Shown piece by piece: positions 52,487-62,736 of a stretch of DNA of 64,000 nt. The position numbers and the translations under genes were made by a program. How positions within the stretch are numbered: the first letter of the stretch is position 1; each line of letters opens with the position of its first letter. The DNA is from Arcicella rigui (GTDB lineage: Bacteria; Bacteroidota; Bacteroidia; Cytophagales; Spirosomataceae): assembly GCF_034929435.1 (NCBI RefSeq), contig NZ_JAYFUM010000015.1:62001-126000 (forward strand). The letters run 5' to 3'. The notes beneath the pieces are model-generated. The model was not told the origin of the DNA. It did not search any database and saw only the letters and a list, made by a program, of their open reading frames with translations.

Positions 52487-53650
52487 ATGAGTAATCAAAT
52501 ATTTCAAGGCTTAAATTTTCAGTTAAGTGAAGAACATTTAGCCGTTCAACAAGCTGCTCGTGATTTTGCTCAAATTGAATTATTACCCGGAGTAATAGAA
52601 CGTGATGATAAAGAATTTTTTCCAGAAGAGTTAGTTCGCAAGATGGGTGAAATGGGTTTTCTGGGCATGATGGTTTCGCCAGAATATGGAGGCGGAGGCA
52701 TGGATACTGTTTCTTATGTGCTGGCGATGGAGGAACTATCCAAAGTTGATGCTTCTGCTTCGGTAATGGTTTCGGTGAATAATTCTTTGGTTTGTTATGG
52801 TTTAGAAGCCTTCGGAACGGAGGAGCAAAAACAAAAATACCTTGTGCCTTTAGCAAAAGGCGAAATCATCGGAGCTTTTGCTTTGTCTGAGCCAGAAGCG
52901 GGTTCGGATGCTACTTCTCAGCATACCACTGCCGAAGACATGGGCGATTATTACTTATTGAATGGCACAAAAAACTGGATTACCAATGGCGGAAGAGCCA
53001 GCGTGTATTTGGTAATGGCACAAACGCATCCAGAATTAGGACATCGAGGTATTAATTGCTTGATTGTAGAGCGTGGAATGGAGGGTTTTCAAATCGGAAA
53101 GAAGGAAAGAAAATTGGGTATTCGTGGCTCAGATACACATTCGTTGATGTTTACCGATGTGAAAGTACCTAAAGCAAACAGAATAGGAGCGGATGGTTTT
53201 GGTTTTAAATTTGCCATGTCCACTTTAAATGGTGGTAGAATTGGCATTGCTGCACAGGCTTTGGGCATTGCTTCAGGTGCTTATGAATTGTCGGTGAAGT
53301 ACGCAAAAGAACGTAAATCTTTTGGCAAAGCCATTGCCGAACATCAAGCGATACAATTCAAATTAGCAGAAATGGCAACTAATATTGAGGCTGCTCGCTT
53401 ACTTTGTTTCAAAGCGGCTTTCGACAAAGACCAACACAGAAGTTATGTACAGTCGGCGGCGATGGCAAAATTATTTTGCTCGCAAGTAGCGATGGATACG
53501 ACCATTGAAGCAGTACAAATTCACGGAGGCTACGGTTTTGTGAAAGAATTTCACGTAGAAAGAATGATGCGTGATGCTAAAATTACGCAGATTTATGAAG
53601 GTACTTCCGAGATTCAGAAAATTGTGATTGCTCGTGAACTGTTGCATTAA
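52487..53650 (+). CDS. acyl-CoA dehydrogenase
   Basis: 387 aa from the ATG at 52487; a longer frame from 52388 overlaps the preceding terminator and is rejected. Flavoprotein oxidising acyl-CoA to enoyl-CoA in beta-oxidation. ACAD motifs: GAFALSEPEAGSDA (about 140-153), LNGTKNWITNGG, and YEGTSEIQKIVIAREL with the catalytic Glu at about 372. Closest to short-chain (butyryl-CoA-type) enzymes by length and motif. Single gene; electron-transfer flavoprotein genes are not adjacent. Confidence 0.94.
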   Translation: MSNQIFQGLNFQLSEEHLAVQQAARDFAQIELLPGVIERDDKEFFPEELVRKMGEMGFLGMMVSPEYGGGGMDTVSYVLAMEELSKVDASASVMVSVNNSLVCYGLEAFGTEEQKQKYLVPLAKGEIIGAFALSEPEAGSDATSQHTTAEDMGDYYLLNGTKNWITNGGRASVYLVMAQTHPELGHRGINCLIVERGMEGFQIGKKERKLGIRGSDTHSLMFTDVKVPKANRIGADGFGFKFAMSTLNGGRIGIAAQALGIASGAYELSVKYAKERKSFGKAIAEHQAIQFKLAEMATNIEAARLLCFKAAFDKDQHRSYVQSAAMAKLFCSQVAMDTTIEAVQIHGGYGFVKEFHVERMMRDAKITQIYEGTSEIQKIVIARELLH

Positions 53651-53685
53651 AAGAGTCTCTCATTGGCATAAATGAGAGACTCCTT
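53651..53685. terminator. bidirectional terminator after the acyl-CoA dehydrogenase gene
   Basis: AGAGTCTCTCATT...AATGAGAGACTCCT (53652-53684), 12-bp stem, between convergent genes, with a T-run on the minus strand. Confidence 0.8.
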
Positions 53686-53694
53686 GTCTTTCAT

Positions 53695-56600
53695 TTATGC
53701 TTCTAATTGTCTTTTTAGTACTTTTTCAGATTTAATTCTAATCTTCTCCAAATCTGCAAACTCTGCTTTAATTATCTCAATGCTTAATTGTTGCCCTGCT
53801 TTTTGCTCCAAAGATGAAAGTAAACCTTTGTCGTTCACGCCCATTGAAGTAAATGACGATTTGAGTTTATGAGCAGTAGCTTTAATTACTGAATAATTTT
53901 CAACAGCAATTGCTTTTTTGATAATATCGAATTCAACTGGAATTTGCTCTAAATACAGATGAATGATTTCCTGTTCAAAATCCTTATTATCATCTGAGAG
54001 TTGTCTTAGATAGGATAAATCTACTACTCCTTCTAAATCTTCATCAGGCTCATTACCTGTATTTTGCTTATTGATTTTAGCAAAATGAGTAATTTTTTCA
54101 AACAATTCTTGCGGCACAAAAGGCTTAGGAATATAGTCATCCATACCCACAGAAATACACTTATCTCTTTCGCCAATCAATGAGTGAGCAGTCATTGCAA
54201 TAATTGGCGTTTTGATATTTAGTTTATTTCTGATAAACTCCGTTGTTTGATAACCATCCAATACAGGCATTTGTAAGTCCATCAAAATAACTTCATACTC
54301 ATTTTCCTGTACCATTTCTGTGGCAATTTTGCCATTTTCAGCTAAATCTGGTTCAAAACCAAATTTACTTAATACTCTAATGGCCAATTTTTGGTTCAGA
54401 GGATTATCCTCTACCAAAAGTATTTTTATTTTATCCTCGCTTTTCAACAATTTAGGTTTTTGTGTGTTGTGGTTAATGTTGTTATTATTTGTATCAATTC
54501 CATAAGGAATTACAAATGTGAAAGTTGAGCCTTTATCGAGCGTACTTTCTACCCAAATTTTCCCATTTTGTAATTCTACCAAAGACTTAGAAATACTAAG
54601 TCCCAAGCCAGTTCCTCCGTATTTGCGAGTAGTATTGCTATCAGCTTGAGTAAATCTATTGAAGATTGCTTCTAATTTATCCTCGGCAATACCAATGCCT
54701 GTATCCATTACACTAAACTGAATTGTGTTTTCATTTTCGGTACTACTTACAAGCTCAACTAATACTCTTACGCTGCCCTTTTCAGTGAATTTGATAGCAT
54801 TATTGGTTAAATTCAGCAAAATTTGGTTGAGACGTGTAGGGTCTCCGACTACAAAAGTAGGAATATTTTGGTCGATAATAATGTTCAAAAGTAATCCTTT
54901 TTCAGAAGCCTTATGCCCCAAAACTGCCTTGGCATTATTGAGTAAATCCTTTAGATTAAAAGAAATACTTTCAAGAGCAATATGCCCAGATTCTATTTTA
55001 GAAATATCAAGAATATCATTAATAATGCCCAACAAGTTCTGCGAAGCAATATTGATATTCGATACGTAATCAAGCTGTTCGTCTTCGAGTTTGGTATCTT
55101 TCAAGAGATTGGAGAAACCAATGATGGCATTCATAGGAGTACGGATTTCGTGACTCATATTTGCCAAAAAGGTATCTTTGGCATAAGCGTTTTTCTCGGC
55201 AATTTCTTTTGCTTTGATTAACTCTTTTTCCATTAATATTCTTTCTGTAATATCCACCGCATTACCGATAATGTATTGTTGTCCTTCTATTAATTCAGAA
55301 AGAACGTTATTGTACATCCAAGTTCTTAATGAGCCGTTTTTGTGGATAACTCTCATCAAACCTTCGCTTTTGCCTGTTTGTCTGATTTCTTGAAGGTACT
55401 TGTTCACTCCAGCATTTGAAGAAGCAGGCACAATATCGAAGAGTGTTTTTTCCAACATTTCTTCTTTGGTATAACCAACTAATTCTGCCCCAGCAGGATT
55501 GATTGTCAAGAACTTTCCGTTTATATCATGTGTACACATCAAGCCTTGGGTATTTTCAAAAAACCCTCTGTGAAGGTTTTCACTCATTAAAATCAGGTTT
55601 TCCCTTACTTTCTTTTCCGTAATGTCTTTGGCAATTCCCATAAAACCTGTTATTTCATCATGGTTATTTTTAAGGGCTGTTACGGTAAGTTCAACGGTAA
55701 TGCGTGTTTTATCTTTGCGGATATAAGTCCACTCGTTTGTATCTGCAACACCTGTTTTTGCCTTTATAATAAAGGTTTCAAATGTGGGAGCTACTGCTGT
55801 ATTTAATTCTTCCGAAAGTACTTTGGCTCTGTTGATAACTTCTTCTGCATCATGAATAATCGCAGGGGTTACTTTGTCCACTACTTCGTCGGCATGGTAG
55901 CCAAGCATCAACTCTGCTCCACGGTTGAAAGTCTTGATAATGCCTTCGGGCGTTGTAGAAATGATTGAATAGTTTGTTCCGTCGAGAATGATATTCTGGA
56001 TTTCTGAAAGTTTCTGGTTTTCAGATTTAATTCTTTGATAATCCGTAATATCTCTTGCTATTGCATAAAGGCTGTTGGTAGCAGTATCGGGCGTTACAAT
56101 CCATTCAAGAAATCTATAATCACCTACGTTTGTTTTGAAACGGAGATTGAAACGTAAAGATTTGAGTGTTAAATCTTGTAATTGCTTGATAGCATTTTGT
56201 GTTTCAGCAATATCGTCTGGATGCGAAAACTCGAAAAAGGATTTTCCTAATAATTCCGATTCTTCCCAACCCAAAGTCTGACAAAAAGCTGGATTGATTT
56301 TCTTGAAAACGCCATCAAAACGAGTAATACAAATCATATCAATTGATTCTAAGAATAACTTTTCATAATTCTTGAGCGTAATTCTTTCTTTTCTTGATAC
56401 AATCTGAGCAACTACTTCTTTTCCTAAAATCGTAAGAGCGACTAACTGATTTTCATTTAATTTTTGAGCTTTGTCATTAATCACACACAACGAACCCAAG
56501 GCATAACCATCGGGGTCGATTAGTGGAAAACCAGCATAAAATCGTATTTGGGGAATGTCTTTTACTAAGGGATTATCTTTGAAACGATGGTCTTGTAAGG

Positions 56601-56880
56601 CATCTTCTACTTCAAGTATCGACTCGCCGATGATGGTATATTGACAAAACGAAATATCTCTTGATGTTTGGTTTGAATCAAGTCCAATATTCGATTTAAA
56701 CCATTGTCTATCTCTATCTATAAGTGAAATCAATGATATAGGTACGCCACAAATCATTGAAGCCAACTTTGTAAGCCTATCGAATTCCTCTTCTGGTAAA
56801 GTATCGAGGATATTATATTCTTCTAATGCTTTTAACCTTAATTCCTCATTATCTGGTATAGGTAAAGTGTGCATCGACAT
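53695..56880 (-). CDS. hybrid histidine kinase GAF-PAS3-HisKA-HATPase-REC-Hpt
   Basis: 1061 aa, no transmembrane helix, so a cytosolic sensor. Domains: GAF (about 10-165), three PAS (about 170-290, 295-430, 437-560), HisKA with NMSHEIRTPMN, HATPase_c with NLTNNAIKFTE, DTGIGI and GGTGLGLSIS, a receiver (about 830-950, phospho-Asp in LMDLQMP) and an Hpt domain (about 965-1055, His in ATAHKLKSS). The full relay His-Asp-His is in one chain, so the final receiver is a separate protein not found here. Paralogue of the next upstream gene. Confidence 0.94.
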   Translation of the reverse strand: MSMHTLPIPDNEELRLKALEEYNILDTLPEEEFDRLTKLASMICGVPISLISLIDRDRQWFKSNIGLDSNQTSRDISFCQYTIIGESILEVEDALQDHRFKDNPLVKDIPQIRFYAGFPLIDPDGYALGSLCVINDKAQKLNENQLVALTILGKEVVAQIVSRKERITLKNYEKLFLESIDMICITRFDGVFKKINPAFCQTLGWEESELLGKSFFEFSHPDDIAETQNAIKQLQDLTLKSLRFNLRFKTNVGDYRFLEWIVTPDTATNSLYAIARDITDYQRIKSENQKLSEIQNIILDGTNYSIISTTPEGIIKTFNRGAELMLGYHADEVVDKVTPAIIHDAEEVINRAKVLSEELNTAVAPTFETFIIKAKTGVADTNEWTYIRKDKTRITVELTVTALKNNHDEITGFMGIAKDITEKKVRENLILMSENLHRGFFENTQGLMCTHDINGKFLTINPAGAELVGYTKEEMLEKTLFDIVPASSNAGVNKYLQEIRQTGKSEGLMRVIHKNGSLRTWMYNNVLSELIEGQQYIIGNAVDITERILMEKELIKAKEIAEKNAYAKDTFLANMSHEIRTPMNAIIGFSNLLKDTKLEDEQLDYVSNINIASQNLLGIINDILDISKIESGHIALESISFNLKDLLNNAKAVLGHKASEKGLLLNIIIDQNIPTFVVGDPTRLNQILLNLTNNAIKFTEKGSVRVLVELVSSTENENTIQFSVMDTGIGIAEDKLEAIFNRFTQADSNTTRKYGGTGLGLSISKSLVELQNGKIWVESTLDKGSTFTFVIPYGIDTNNNNINHNTQKPKLLKSEDKIKILLVEDNPLNQKLAIRVLSKFGFEPDLAENGKIATEMVQENEYEVILMDLQMPVLDGYQTTEFIRNKLNIKTPIIAMTAHSLIGERDKCISVGMDDYIPKPFVPQELFEKITHFAKINKQNTGNEPDEDLEGVVDLSYLRQLSDDNKDFEQEIIHLYLEQIPVEFDIIKKAIAVENYSVIKATAHKLKSSFTSMGVNDKGLLSSLEQKAGQQLSIEIIKAEFADLEKIRIKSEKVLKRQLEA

Positions 56881-57311
56881 AATTGCAGGATATTTAGTAA
56901 AATAATTATAGCCAATGTGTTTATAACTATTTTTTTGATATTAAAATATGATTCTTTTACCCAAAAATATTAAACATTTCCATATTCAGTGACAACAATT
57001 TATTCAATTCAAGCATAAATCTGCCATTTTTTATGATAAAGTATTTATCTAATTTAATTTTCTTCGATTATTCCAATAAATCAATAAGTATTTGTACAAG
57101 TGCCTTGCTTTTAACTTACTGCTTTGTCTTATGAATTTTTCTTGTTAAAAAAACAAAATTTGTAAGATGCCTAATCCGAGTTTTACATTATACATTTTAG
57201 ACTATCAGAAGGAAATTTAGTCACTTAGCGACAAAGTACTTATTGGCTCGTTCTGTACCTTTTTAGGTACAGATTTTAGGGCATAAAAATCGACATTTTT
57301 TTCAATATAAT
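56881..57311. other. intergenic region between paralogous hybrid kinases
   Basis: 431 bases, AT-rich, no gene. It contains a hairpin TCTGTACC-TTTTTA-GGTACAGA at 57252-57273, about 40 bases past the upstream kinase stop, without a clear T-run on that strand. No other element recognised. Confidence 0.5.
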
Positions 57312-60300
57312 CTACTCCTTTACGGTTTCCTCAACTGAGTTTATAAAACTTGCGATTTTATTAAATAAGTTTTTAGGAGCAAAAGGTTTGGTTATATAAT
57401 CATTCATGCCTGCATTAATACACTTTTCTCTTTCACCGATTAGCGAGTGTGCTGTTAGGGCAATGATGGGCGTTTTCTTCTTGAGCCGCTGGCGAATCAT
57501 CGCTGTTGCTTGGTAGCCATCCATTACAGGCATTTGCAAATCCATCAAAATAACATCGTAGTCATTTACTTGTACTTTGTCAAAAGCTATTTTGCCGTTT
57601 TCGGCTAATTCGGGAATGAAGCCAAAATTTTGAAGTACTCGCATCGCTAATTTTTGGTTGAGCGGATTGTCTTCTACCAACAAAATACGTACTTCTTTTG
57701 AAGGATTGATTGGTAAAAGATGCGTTTCAACGGGTTTGTTAATCAATTTTTGAACCTGCTTTTTGAAGGTCAAATGAAAGAAAAAGACAGAACCTTCGCC
57801 CAATTTACTTTCTACCCAAATTTTCCCTTTCTGGAGTTCAATCAATAATTTTGAAATACTTAAACCCAAACCTGTACCGCCGTATTTACGAGTAGTATCG
57901 GCATTTGCCTGAGTGAAACGCTCGAAAATTAGCTTCAATTTATCTTCCGGAATACCCACACCTGTATCAATTACTTTGAAAAGAATGGTATAATCGAAAG
58001 GACTTTCGTTGAGGGTTTCAACGATAATTTGTACAGAGCCTTCTTCCGTAAACTTAATGGCATTGTTGGTAATGTTCAACAAAATTTGGTTTAATCTTGT
58101 AGGGTCGCCCATTAAGGTTTCGGGAATGGCTTGGTCTATCTGAAAATTCAGGTCTAAATTCTTTTCTAATGCCTTAAAAGCTAAAACTGATTTTACATTT
58201 CTGATGAGTTCACGAACATTAAAAGGTACTTCTTCAATCACCAAATGTCCTGATTCAATTTTAGAAAGGTCAAGAATATCATTAATAATACTTAGTAAAT
58301 TTTCGGCAGCAGTATTAATGTTTGTCACAAACTCTTCTTGTTCTGGACTAAGTTTGGTTTCTCTGAGTAAGTTTGCAAAACCCGTAATGGCATTCATCGG
58401 AGTTCTGATTTCGTGACTCATATTCGTCAAGAAAACATCTTTGGCATGAGCGTTCCTTTCTGCCAGTACTTTGGCATTGATTAACTCTCGCTCCATTTTG
58501 ATTCTCTCGGTAACGTCCACAGCATTGCCGATTACGTACTTTTTACCATCCAAAAACTCAGATAAAACGCCACTGTACAACCAAGTTTTATATGTACCGT
58601 TTTTGTGTTCAACTTTCACTAAACCTTTGTACGCACCTTTGGTGATAATTTTTTCGAGATAAGCACGTGTTTTATCGTGTGTATTTTGGGGCGTAATGTC
58701 GAACAAACTTAGTTGCAAAAATTCTGAGGTACTATAACCCAAAAATTCTGCTCCAGCAGGATTTATCGTTTGAAATCTCCCTTCAAGGTCATGTGTACAC
58801 ATAATTCCCTGTGAGTTTTCAAAAAAGCCTCTGTGTTTTTCTTCGCTTAGCAGTAATTTCCTTTCCCAAGTTTTTTTGGCAGTGATGTCCTGTACTTGTC
58901 CGATGATGTTCTGAGGTTTACCTTGTTCATCTCGTACAAGCGTTGCCACCAGCTCAATCCATACTTGGTTGCCTTGCTTGTTATTATAGCGTTTTTGAAG
59001 TGTAATGACAGATAAATCGCCAGAAAGGAGTTTTGAAAACTGTTCATCGCTGTAAGGTAAATCGCCCGAAAAAATTAAATCACGGATGTTTATTTTCAAT
59101 AACTCTTGAATGCTAAAGCCCGTAATTTTGGCAAACGATTCATTTACTTCAATAAAAGCCCCCGAATTGAGGTTGGCCAAAAACATTCCATGTGCGGCAT
59201 TATCAAAAATCTTTCTGAATCTTTCATAGCTTTTAGAAAGATTTTTTCTGGGCATTTTACTTGCTTCAATTTCTTCAAAAGTACCCGATATTTTCACACA
59301 TTTATTCTCTACAAAAGTACTTTTCCCTGTGGCTCTAATCCACTTAGTTGTTTGCTTTTCAGTGATAATTTGTACTTCTATATCAAAAGGCTCGCCGTAT
59401 TTTATCGCTTTTTTTAGTGCCTGACTGATAATGGTTTTACTTTTTCCGATACTAAAAAAAGAAATTCCTTTGCTCAGCGAAGGCTTGAAATAAGCGGATA
59501 CTTCATAAATTTCACGAGTGGCATTTGTCCAGTTCAAGGTTTTTGCCACTAAATCAAACTCCCAAGCACCTACTTTGCTAAGGTTATTGCTGGTATCAAG
59601 AATTTCCTTTAAACTTAAAATATCAATTTCTGTTTGTTTTATCTGTGTTACATCTCGCCCAATTACACTAATGGTATTGGCTGAAATATTGGAGAAAACA
59701 AACCAATCAATGCTTTTATAAGTACCCGACTTGGTTTTATATTGATTTGAAAAATGAATATTTGTAATAAATGAACTTACTCGATGAATTACTTCTTGGC
59801 TTTTCTCTAAGTCTGTCAGATGTGAAAAAGTGATGAATTGTTTCCCCAACAGTTCCTCTTCACTCCAGCCCAAAACTTTAGTAAACGAAGGATTTATTTT
59901 GATATACTTGCCTTCAAAATTCAAAACGCCTATCAAATCGGGGGTATAATGAATGAGCGAATCATAATTTTCAAAAGAAATATTACTCGTCAATCTTGAT
60001 ACTACTTCTTCTGTTAGGCTTTTCAGAGCAGATTTCTGATAATTATCCAATTGTTTGGGCGTATTTCCTAAAACAGAAAGTACACCGATGACCGTTCCTT
60101 CGGGACAAATCAACGGATAGCCCGCATAAAAGCAAATGGGGTTTTGTTTGGCAATTACCAAATAATTTTGGGCAAATCGCACATCCTTGCGGGCGTCTTC
60201 GATGAGGACAACAGCTTTAGTTTGAATTACTTCATCACAAAAAGCTAAATATGCCTGAGTACCTTCGTCATCAAAAAGCTGAGTGGGAGGAATAGGTTTA

Positions 60301-60428
60301 TTGTTTTTGTCTAAAAGAGTAATTGTAGCAAAGGGTACACCGCAAAGTAGTGATGCTATTCGTGATAGTCGCTCAAACCCTTGTTCGAGCGAAACGGTAA
60401 CAACAGCATCTTTTTGTACTTCTTCCAT
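57312..60428 (-). CDS. hybrid histidine kinase GAF-PAS4-HisKA-HATPase-REC (no Hpt)
   Basis: 1038 aa, cytosolic. GAF (about 8-160), four PAS-like domains (about 165-275, 280-400, 405-525, 530-650; the second is divergent), HisKA with NMSHEIRTPMN, HATPase_c with NITNNAIKFTE, DTGVGI and GGTGLGLSIS, and a terminal receiver with LMDLQMPVMDG. The chain ends about 15 residues after the receiver, where its paralogue goes on into an Hpt domain. It is the likely product of a local duplication with loss or gain of Hpt. No transcription partner is visible. Confidence 0.94.
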   Translation of the reverse strand: MEEVQKDAVVTVSLEQGFERLSRIASLLCGVPFATITLLDKNNKPIPPTQLFDDEGTQAYLAFCDEVIQTKAVVLIEDARKDVRFAQNYLVIAKQNPICFYAGYPLICPEGTVIGVLSVLGNTPKQLDNYQKSALKSLTEEVVSRLTSNISFENYDSLIHYTPDLIGVLNFEGKYIKINPSFTKVLGWSEEELLGKQFITFSHLTDLEKSQEVIHRVSSFITNIHFSNQYKTKSGTYKSIDWFVFSNISANTISVIGRDVTQIKQTEIDILSLKEILDTSNNLSKVGAWEFDLVAKTLNWTNATREIYEVSAYFKPSLSKGISFFSIGKSKTIISQALKKAIKYGEPFDIEVQIITEKQTTKWIRATGKSTFVENKCVKISGTFEEIEASKMPRKNLSKSYERFRKIFDNAAHGMFLANLNSGAFIEVNESFAKITGFSIQELLKINIRDLIFSGDLPYSDEQFSKLLSGDLSVITLQKRYNNKQGNQVWIELVATLVRDEQGKPQNIIGQVQDITAKKTWERKLLLSEEKHRGFFENSQGIMCTHDLEGRFQTINPAGAEFLGYSTSEFLQLSLFDITPQNTHDKTRAYLEKIITKGAYKGLVKVEHKNGTYKTWLYSGVLSEFLDGKKYVIGNAVDVTERIKMERELINAKVLAERNAHAKDVFLTNMSHEIRTPMNAITGFANLLRETKLSPEQEEFVTNINTAAENLLSIINDILDLSKIESGHLVIEEVPFNVRELIRNVKSVLAFKALEKNLDLNFQIDQAIPETLMGDPTRLNQILLNITNNAIKFTEEGSVQIIVETLNESPFDYTILFKVIDTGVGIPEDKLKLIFERFTQANADTTRKYGGTGLGLSISKLLIELQKGKIWVESKLGEGSVFFFHLTFKKQVQKLINKPVETHLLPINPSKEVRILLVEDNPLNQKLAMRVLQNFGFIPELAENGKIAFDKVQVNDYDVILMDLQMPVMDGYQATAMIRQRLKKKTPIIALTAHSLIGEREKCINAGMNDYITKPFAPKNLFNKIASFINSVEETVKE

Positions 60429-60510
60429 CGTAAATGAGTATATCTATTGAGCAAGGATTGTAATTCTGCTAAATTACAAGACAAAAAAAATAATCACTAC
60501 TTATAAAGGT

Positions 60511-61215
60511 TTATTTCAGTAAATTTAAAATCAATGCCCCTACAATACCTCCTGCGATAGGCCCGGCAATTGGAATCCAAGCATAAGACCAGTCGGAACT
60601 GCCTTTATCGGGTATTGGTAATAAAGCATGAGCAATGCGTGGGCCTAAATCTCGGGCTGGATTGATGGCATAACCCGTAGTTCCGCCTAAAGAAAGACCA
60701 ATAGACCAAACCAAAATACCCACCACAAATGGGCCTAAACCAGTACTGATAGCTCCGAAAGAACCCAAAGCAATAATGGCAAGAGCCGTAGCAAGAAACT
60801 CTGAAAGGAAATTGGCAAAAGTATGTCTAATGGCTGGAGCGGTACTGAAACAAGCCAACTTCAAGCCTTTATCTTCTGTAATAGCCCAATGAGGTAAGTA
60901 TTGTAGCCACACAAGGCTTGCACCTACCATAGCACCAAGTATTTGTGCAACAATAAAACCCAAGGCATTCGACCAATCGCCAGATTTTACGGCTTCGGCA
61001 ACGGTAACAGCAGGATTGAGATGAGCCGCAGGACTACCGAATTTGGTAGAAACAAAAATTCCCATCGTTACGGCAAAAGCCCAGCCAGCCGTGATAACAA
61101 TCCATCCGCCTTGCTCTCCTTTTGAACCTTTCAATAATACACTGGCTACTACGCCATTTCCTAAAAAAATCAATACTGCCGTACCGACAAACTCGCCTAT
61201 TAATGCTGAATCCAT
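60511..61215 (-). CDS. MIP-family aquaglyceroporin (GlpF-like)
   Basis: 234 aa, six transmembrane helices plus two half-helices. Both pore motifs are intact: HLNPAVTVAEA (about 65-75) and AINPARDLGPR (about 185-195). The Asp after NPAR is characteristic of glycerol facilitators rather than pure water channels. It conducts glycerol or similar small polyols across the inner membrane. No glycerol kinase gene is adjacent. Confidence 0.9.
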   Translation of the reverse strand: MDSALIGEFVGTAVLIFLGNGVVASVLLKGSKGEQGGWIVITAGWAFAVTMGIFVSTKFGSPAAHLNPAVTVAEAVKSGDWSNALGFIVAQILGAMVGASLVWLQYLPHWAITEDKGLKLACFSTAPAIRHTFANFLSEFLATALAIIALGSFGAISTGLGPFVVGILVWSIGLSLGGTTGYAINPARDLGPRIAHALLPIPDKGSSDWSYAWIPIAGPIAGGIVGALILNLLK

Positions 61216-61332
61216 TGTTAAATAATCGCTTAGAATAGTTTTTTAGTTATAATTAATTGTACAAATTAAAGCATTTTTTTTCAAAAATAATCCTGCTCAA
61301 GATTTTAGAAAATGAAAGCTCGTTCAGAATGT

Positions 61333-61363
61333 TTTTATCAGAGTAGAAAATGGCGTATTTTTG
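61333..61363 (+). promoter_or_regulatory. possible ruvB promoter
   Basis: TTTT (61333-61336), 19 bases, TATTTTTG (61356-61363); the -7 box is an exact TAnnTTTG and the -33 differs at one base. GAATGTT (61327-61333) and AACATTC (61364-61370) form an inverted pair around it, a possible operator. Confidence 0.5.
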
Positions 61364-61447
61364 AACATTCAGAAAGAATCAATTAAAGAAAGCTATTGAA
61401 AAACGGTTTTAGCAAAATATTCCGTTTCAATTTATATTCATTCAACC

Positions 61448-62473
61448 ATGCGAGAAGATTATTTAAAAGGCAATAAAGAAGCTCTTTCCTCTGTGGAAAA
61501 GGAAATAGAAAGAGCTTTGCGTCCACTTTCGTTTGAAGACTTTACAGGACAAGACAAAGTACTTGAAAACCTGCAAGTGTTTGTAACGGCGGCTCGTTTA
61601 CGAGAAGAAGCCCTTGACCACGTACTTTTGCATGGCCCTCCGGGCTTGGGTAAAACTACGCTTTCAAACATTGTGGCTAATGAGCTAAAAGCAAATATCA
61701 AAATCACTTCTGGCCCAGTATTAGACAAACCTTCTGATTTGGCGGGATTACTCACCAATTTACAGCCTTTTGATGTGTTGTTTATTGATGAAATTCACCG
61801 TTTGAATCCAATCGTTGAAGAGTATTTATATTCAGCGATGGAAGATTACAAAATTGATATTTTGCTGGACTCAGGCCCTAATGCCCGAAGTGTACAAATT
61901 TCACTAAATCCTTTTACACTCATCGGGGCAACTACTCGTGCAGGGATGCTTACTTCGCCTTTAAGAGCAAGGTTTGGTATCAACTGCCGACTGGAGTATT
62001 ATGATGCCAAATTATTAACCAATATTGTAAAGCGTTCTGCTCAGATTTTGAATACGCCTATCGACGACGCTGGAGCTTTTGAGATAGCACGCCGAAGTAG
62101 AGGTACGCCACGTATCGCCAATAATCTTTTGCGTAGAACTCGTGATTTTGCCCAAGTAAAAGGAAAAGGAAAGATTACGATTGAAATTGCAGAAATGGCT
62201 TTGCAGGCTTTGGATGTTGACCAAAATGGCTTGGACGAAATGGACATTCGTATTCTAACAACGATTGTTGAAAAATTCAAAGGTGGCCCCGTGGGTTTAT
62301 CTACCATCGCAACAGCTTGCGGAGAAGAAGCCGAAACCATCGAAGAAGTGTATGAACCATTTTTGATTCAAGAAGGATTTTTAAAACGTACTTCTCGTGG
62401 GCGAGAAGCGACAGAACGAGCTTATGTACATTTGGGAATTGTTCCGAAGTATAGAACTGGGGAATTGTTTTAG
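61448..62473 (+). CDS. ruvB: Holliday junction branch-migration helicase RuvB
   Basis: 341 aa. AAA+ ATPase with Walker A GPPGLGKTTLS (about 63-73), Walker B LFIDEIHRL, the arginine-finger region TRAGMLTSPLRARFG and the C-terminal winged helix (RTSRGREATERAYVHLG). It drives branch migration with RuvA. The N-terminus ALRPLSFEDFTGQDKV is canonical. ruvA and ruvC are not nearby, as is common in Bacteroidota. Confidence 0.97.
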   Translation: MREDYLKGNKEALSSVEKEIERALRPLSFEDFTGQDKVLENLQVFVTAARLREEALDHVLLHGPPGLGKTTLSNIVANELKANIKITSGPVLDKPSDLAGLLTNLQPFDVLFIDEIHRLNPIVEEYLYSAMEDYKIDILLDSGPNARSVQISLNPFTLIGATTRAGMLTSPLRARFGINCRLEYYDAKLLTNIVKRSAQILNTPIDDAGAFEIARRSRGTPRIANNLLRRTRDFAQVKGKGKITIEIAEMALQALDVDQNGLDEMDIRILTTIVEKFKGGPVGLSTIATACGEEAETIEEVYEPFLIQEGFLKRTSRGREATERAYVHLGIVPKYRTGELF

Positions 62474-62562
62474 GATAGAAACACAGCGTTTTGAATTTGC
62501 CATTGTAGATAATACGACACGCACATTCTGATTTTTTTGCAGGATTAAAATAGACTCATAAA

Positions 62563-62645
62563 GGCGAAACATTTCGCCCCGATGGGGCTTGGAAATGGGC
62601 AAAATGCCTTGTACTTCTACCGATATACAGTTCCTAACGGAACTA
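62563..62645. repeat. intergenic element with three short hairpins
   Basis: GGCGAAA-CA-TTTCGCC (62563-62577), GCCCCGATGGGGC (62576-62588) and AGTTCC-TAAC-GGAACT (62629-62644, with TTCTACCGATATA before it). I recall similar short palindromic words scattered in Cytophagales genomes; copy number here is one. It may be a remnant of a dispersed repeat. Confidence 0.5.
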
Positions 62646-62650
62646 AAATC

Positions 62651-62692
62651 AAAAAGCGGTCAGAAGAAAATAATCTTCTGACCGCTTTTTGA
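62651..62692. terminator. bidirectional terminator between ruvB and cobA
   Basis: AAAAAGCGGTCAGAAG...CTTCTGACCGCTTTTT (62651-62690), perfect 16-bp arms with A/T flanks. Confidence 0.88.
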
Positions 62693-62736
62693 TTTTAAAT
62701 TCGAGATGATTCCTTTTAAAAGAATATCAATTTTCT

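Noticed and set aside
57252..57273. Strong terminator after the 1038-aa hybrid kinase
   Set aside because: The 8-bp hairpin lacks a T-run on the gene's strand; noted only as a hairpin in the intergenic entry.
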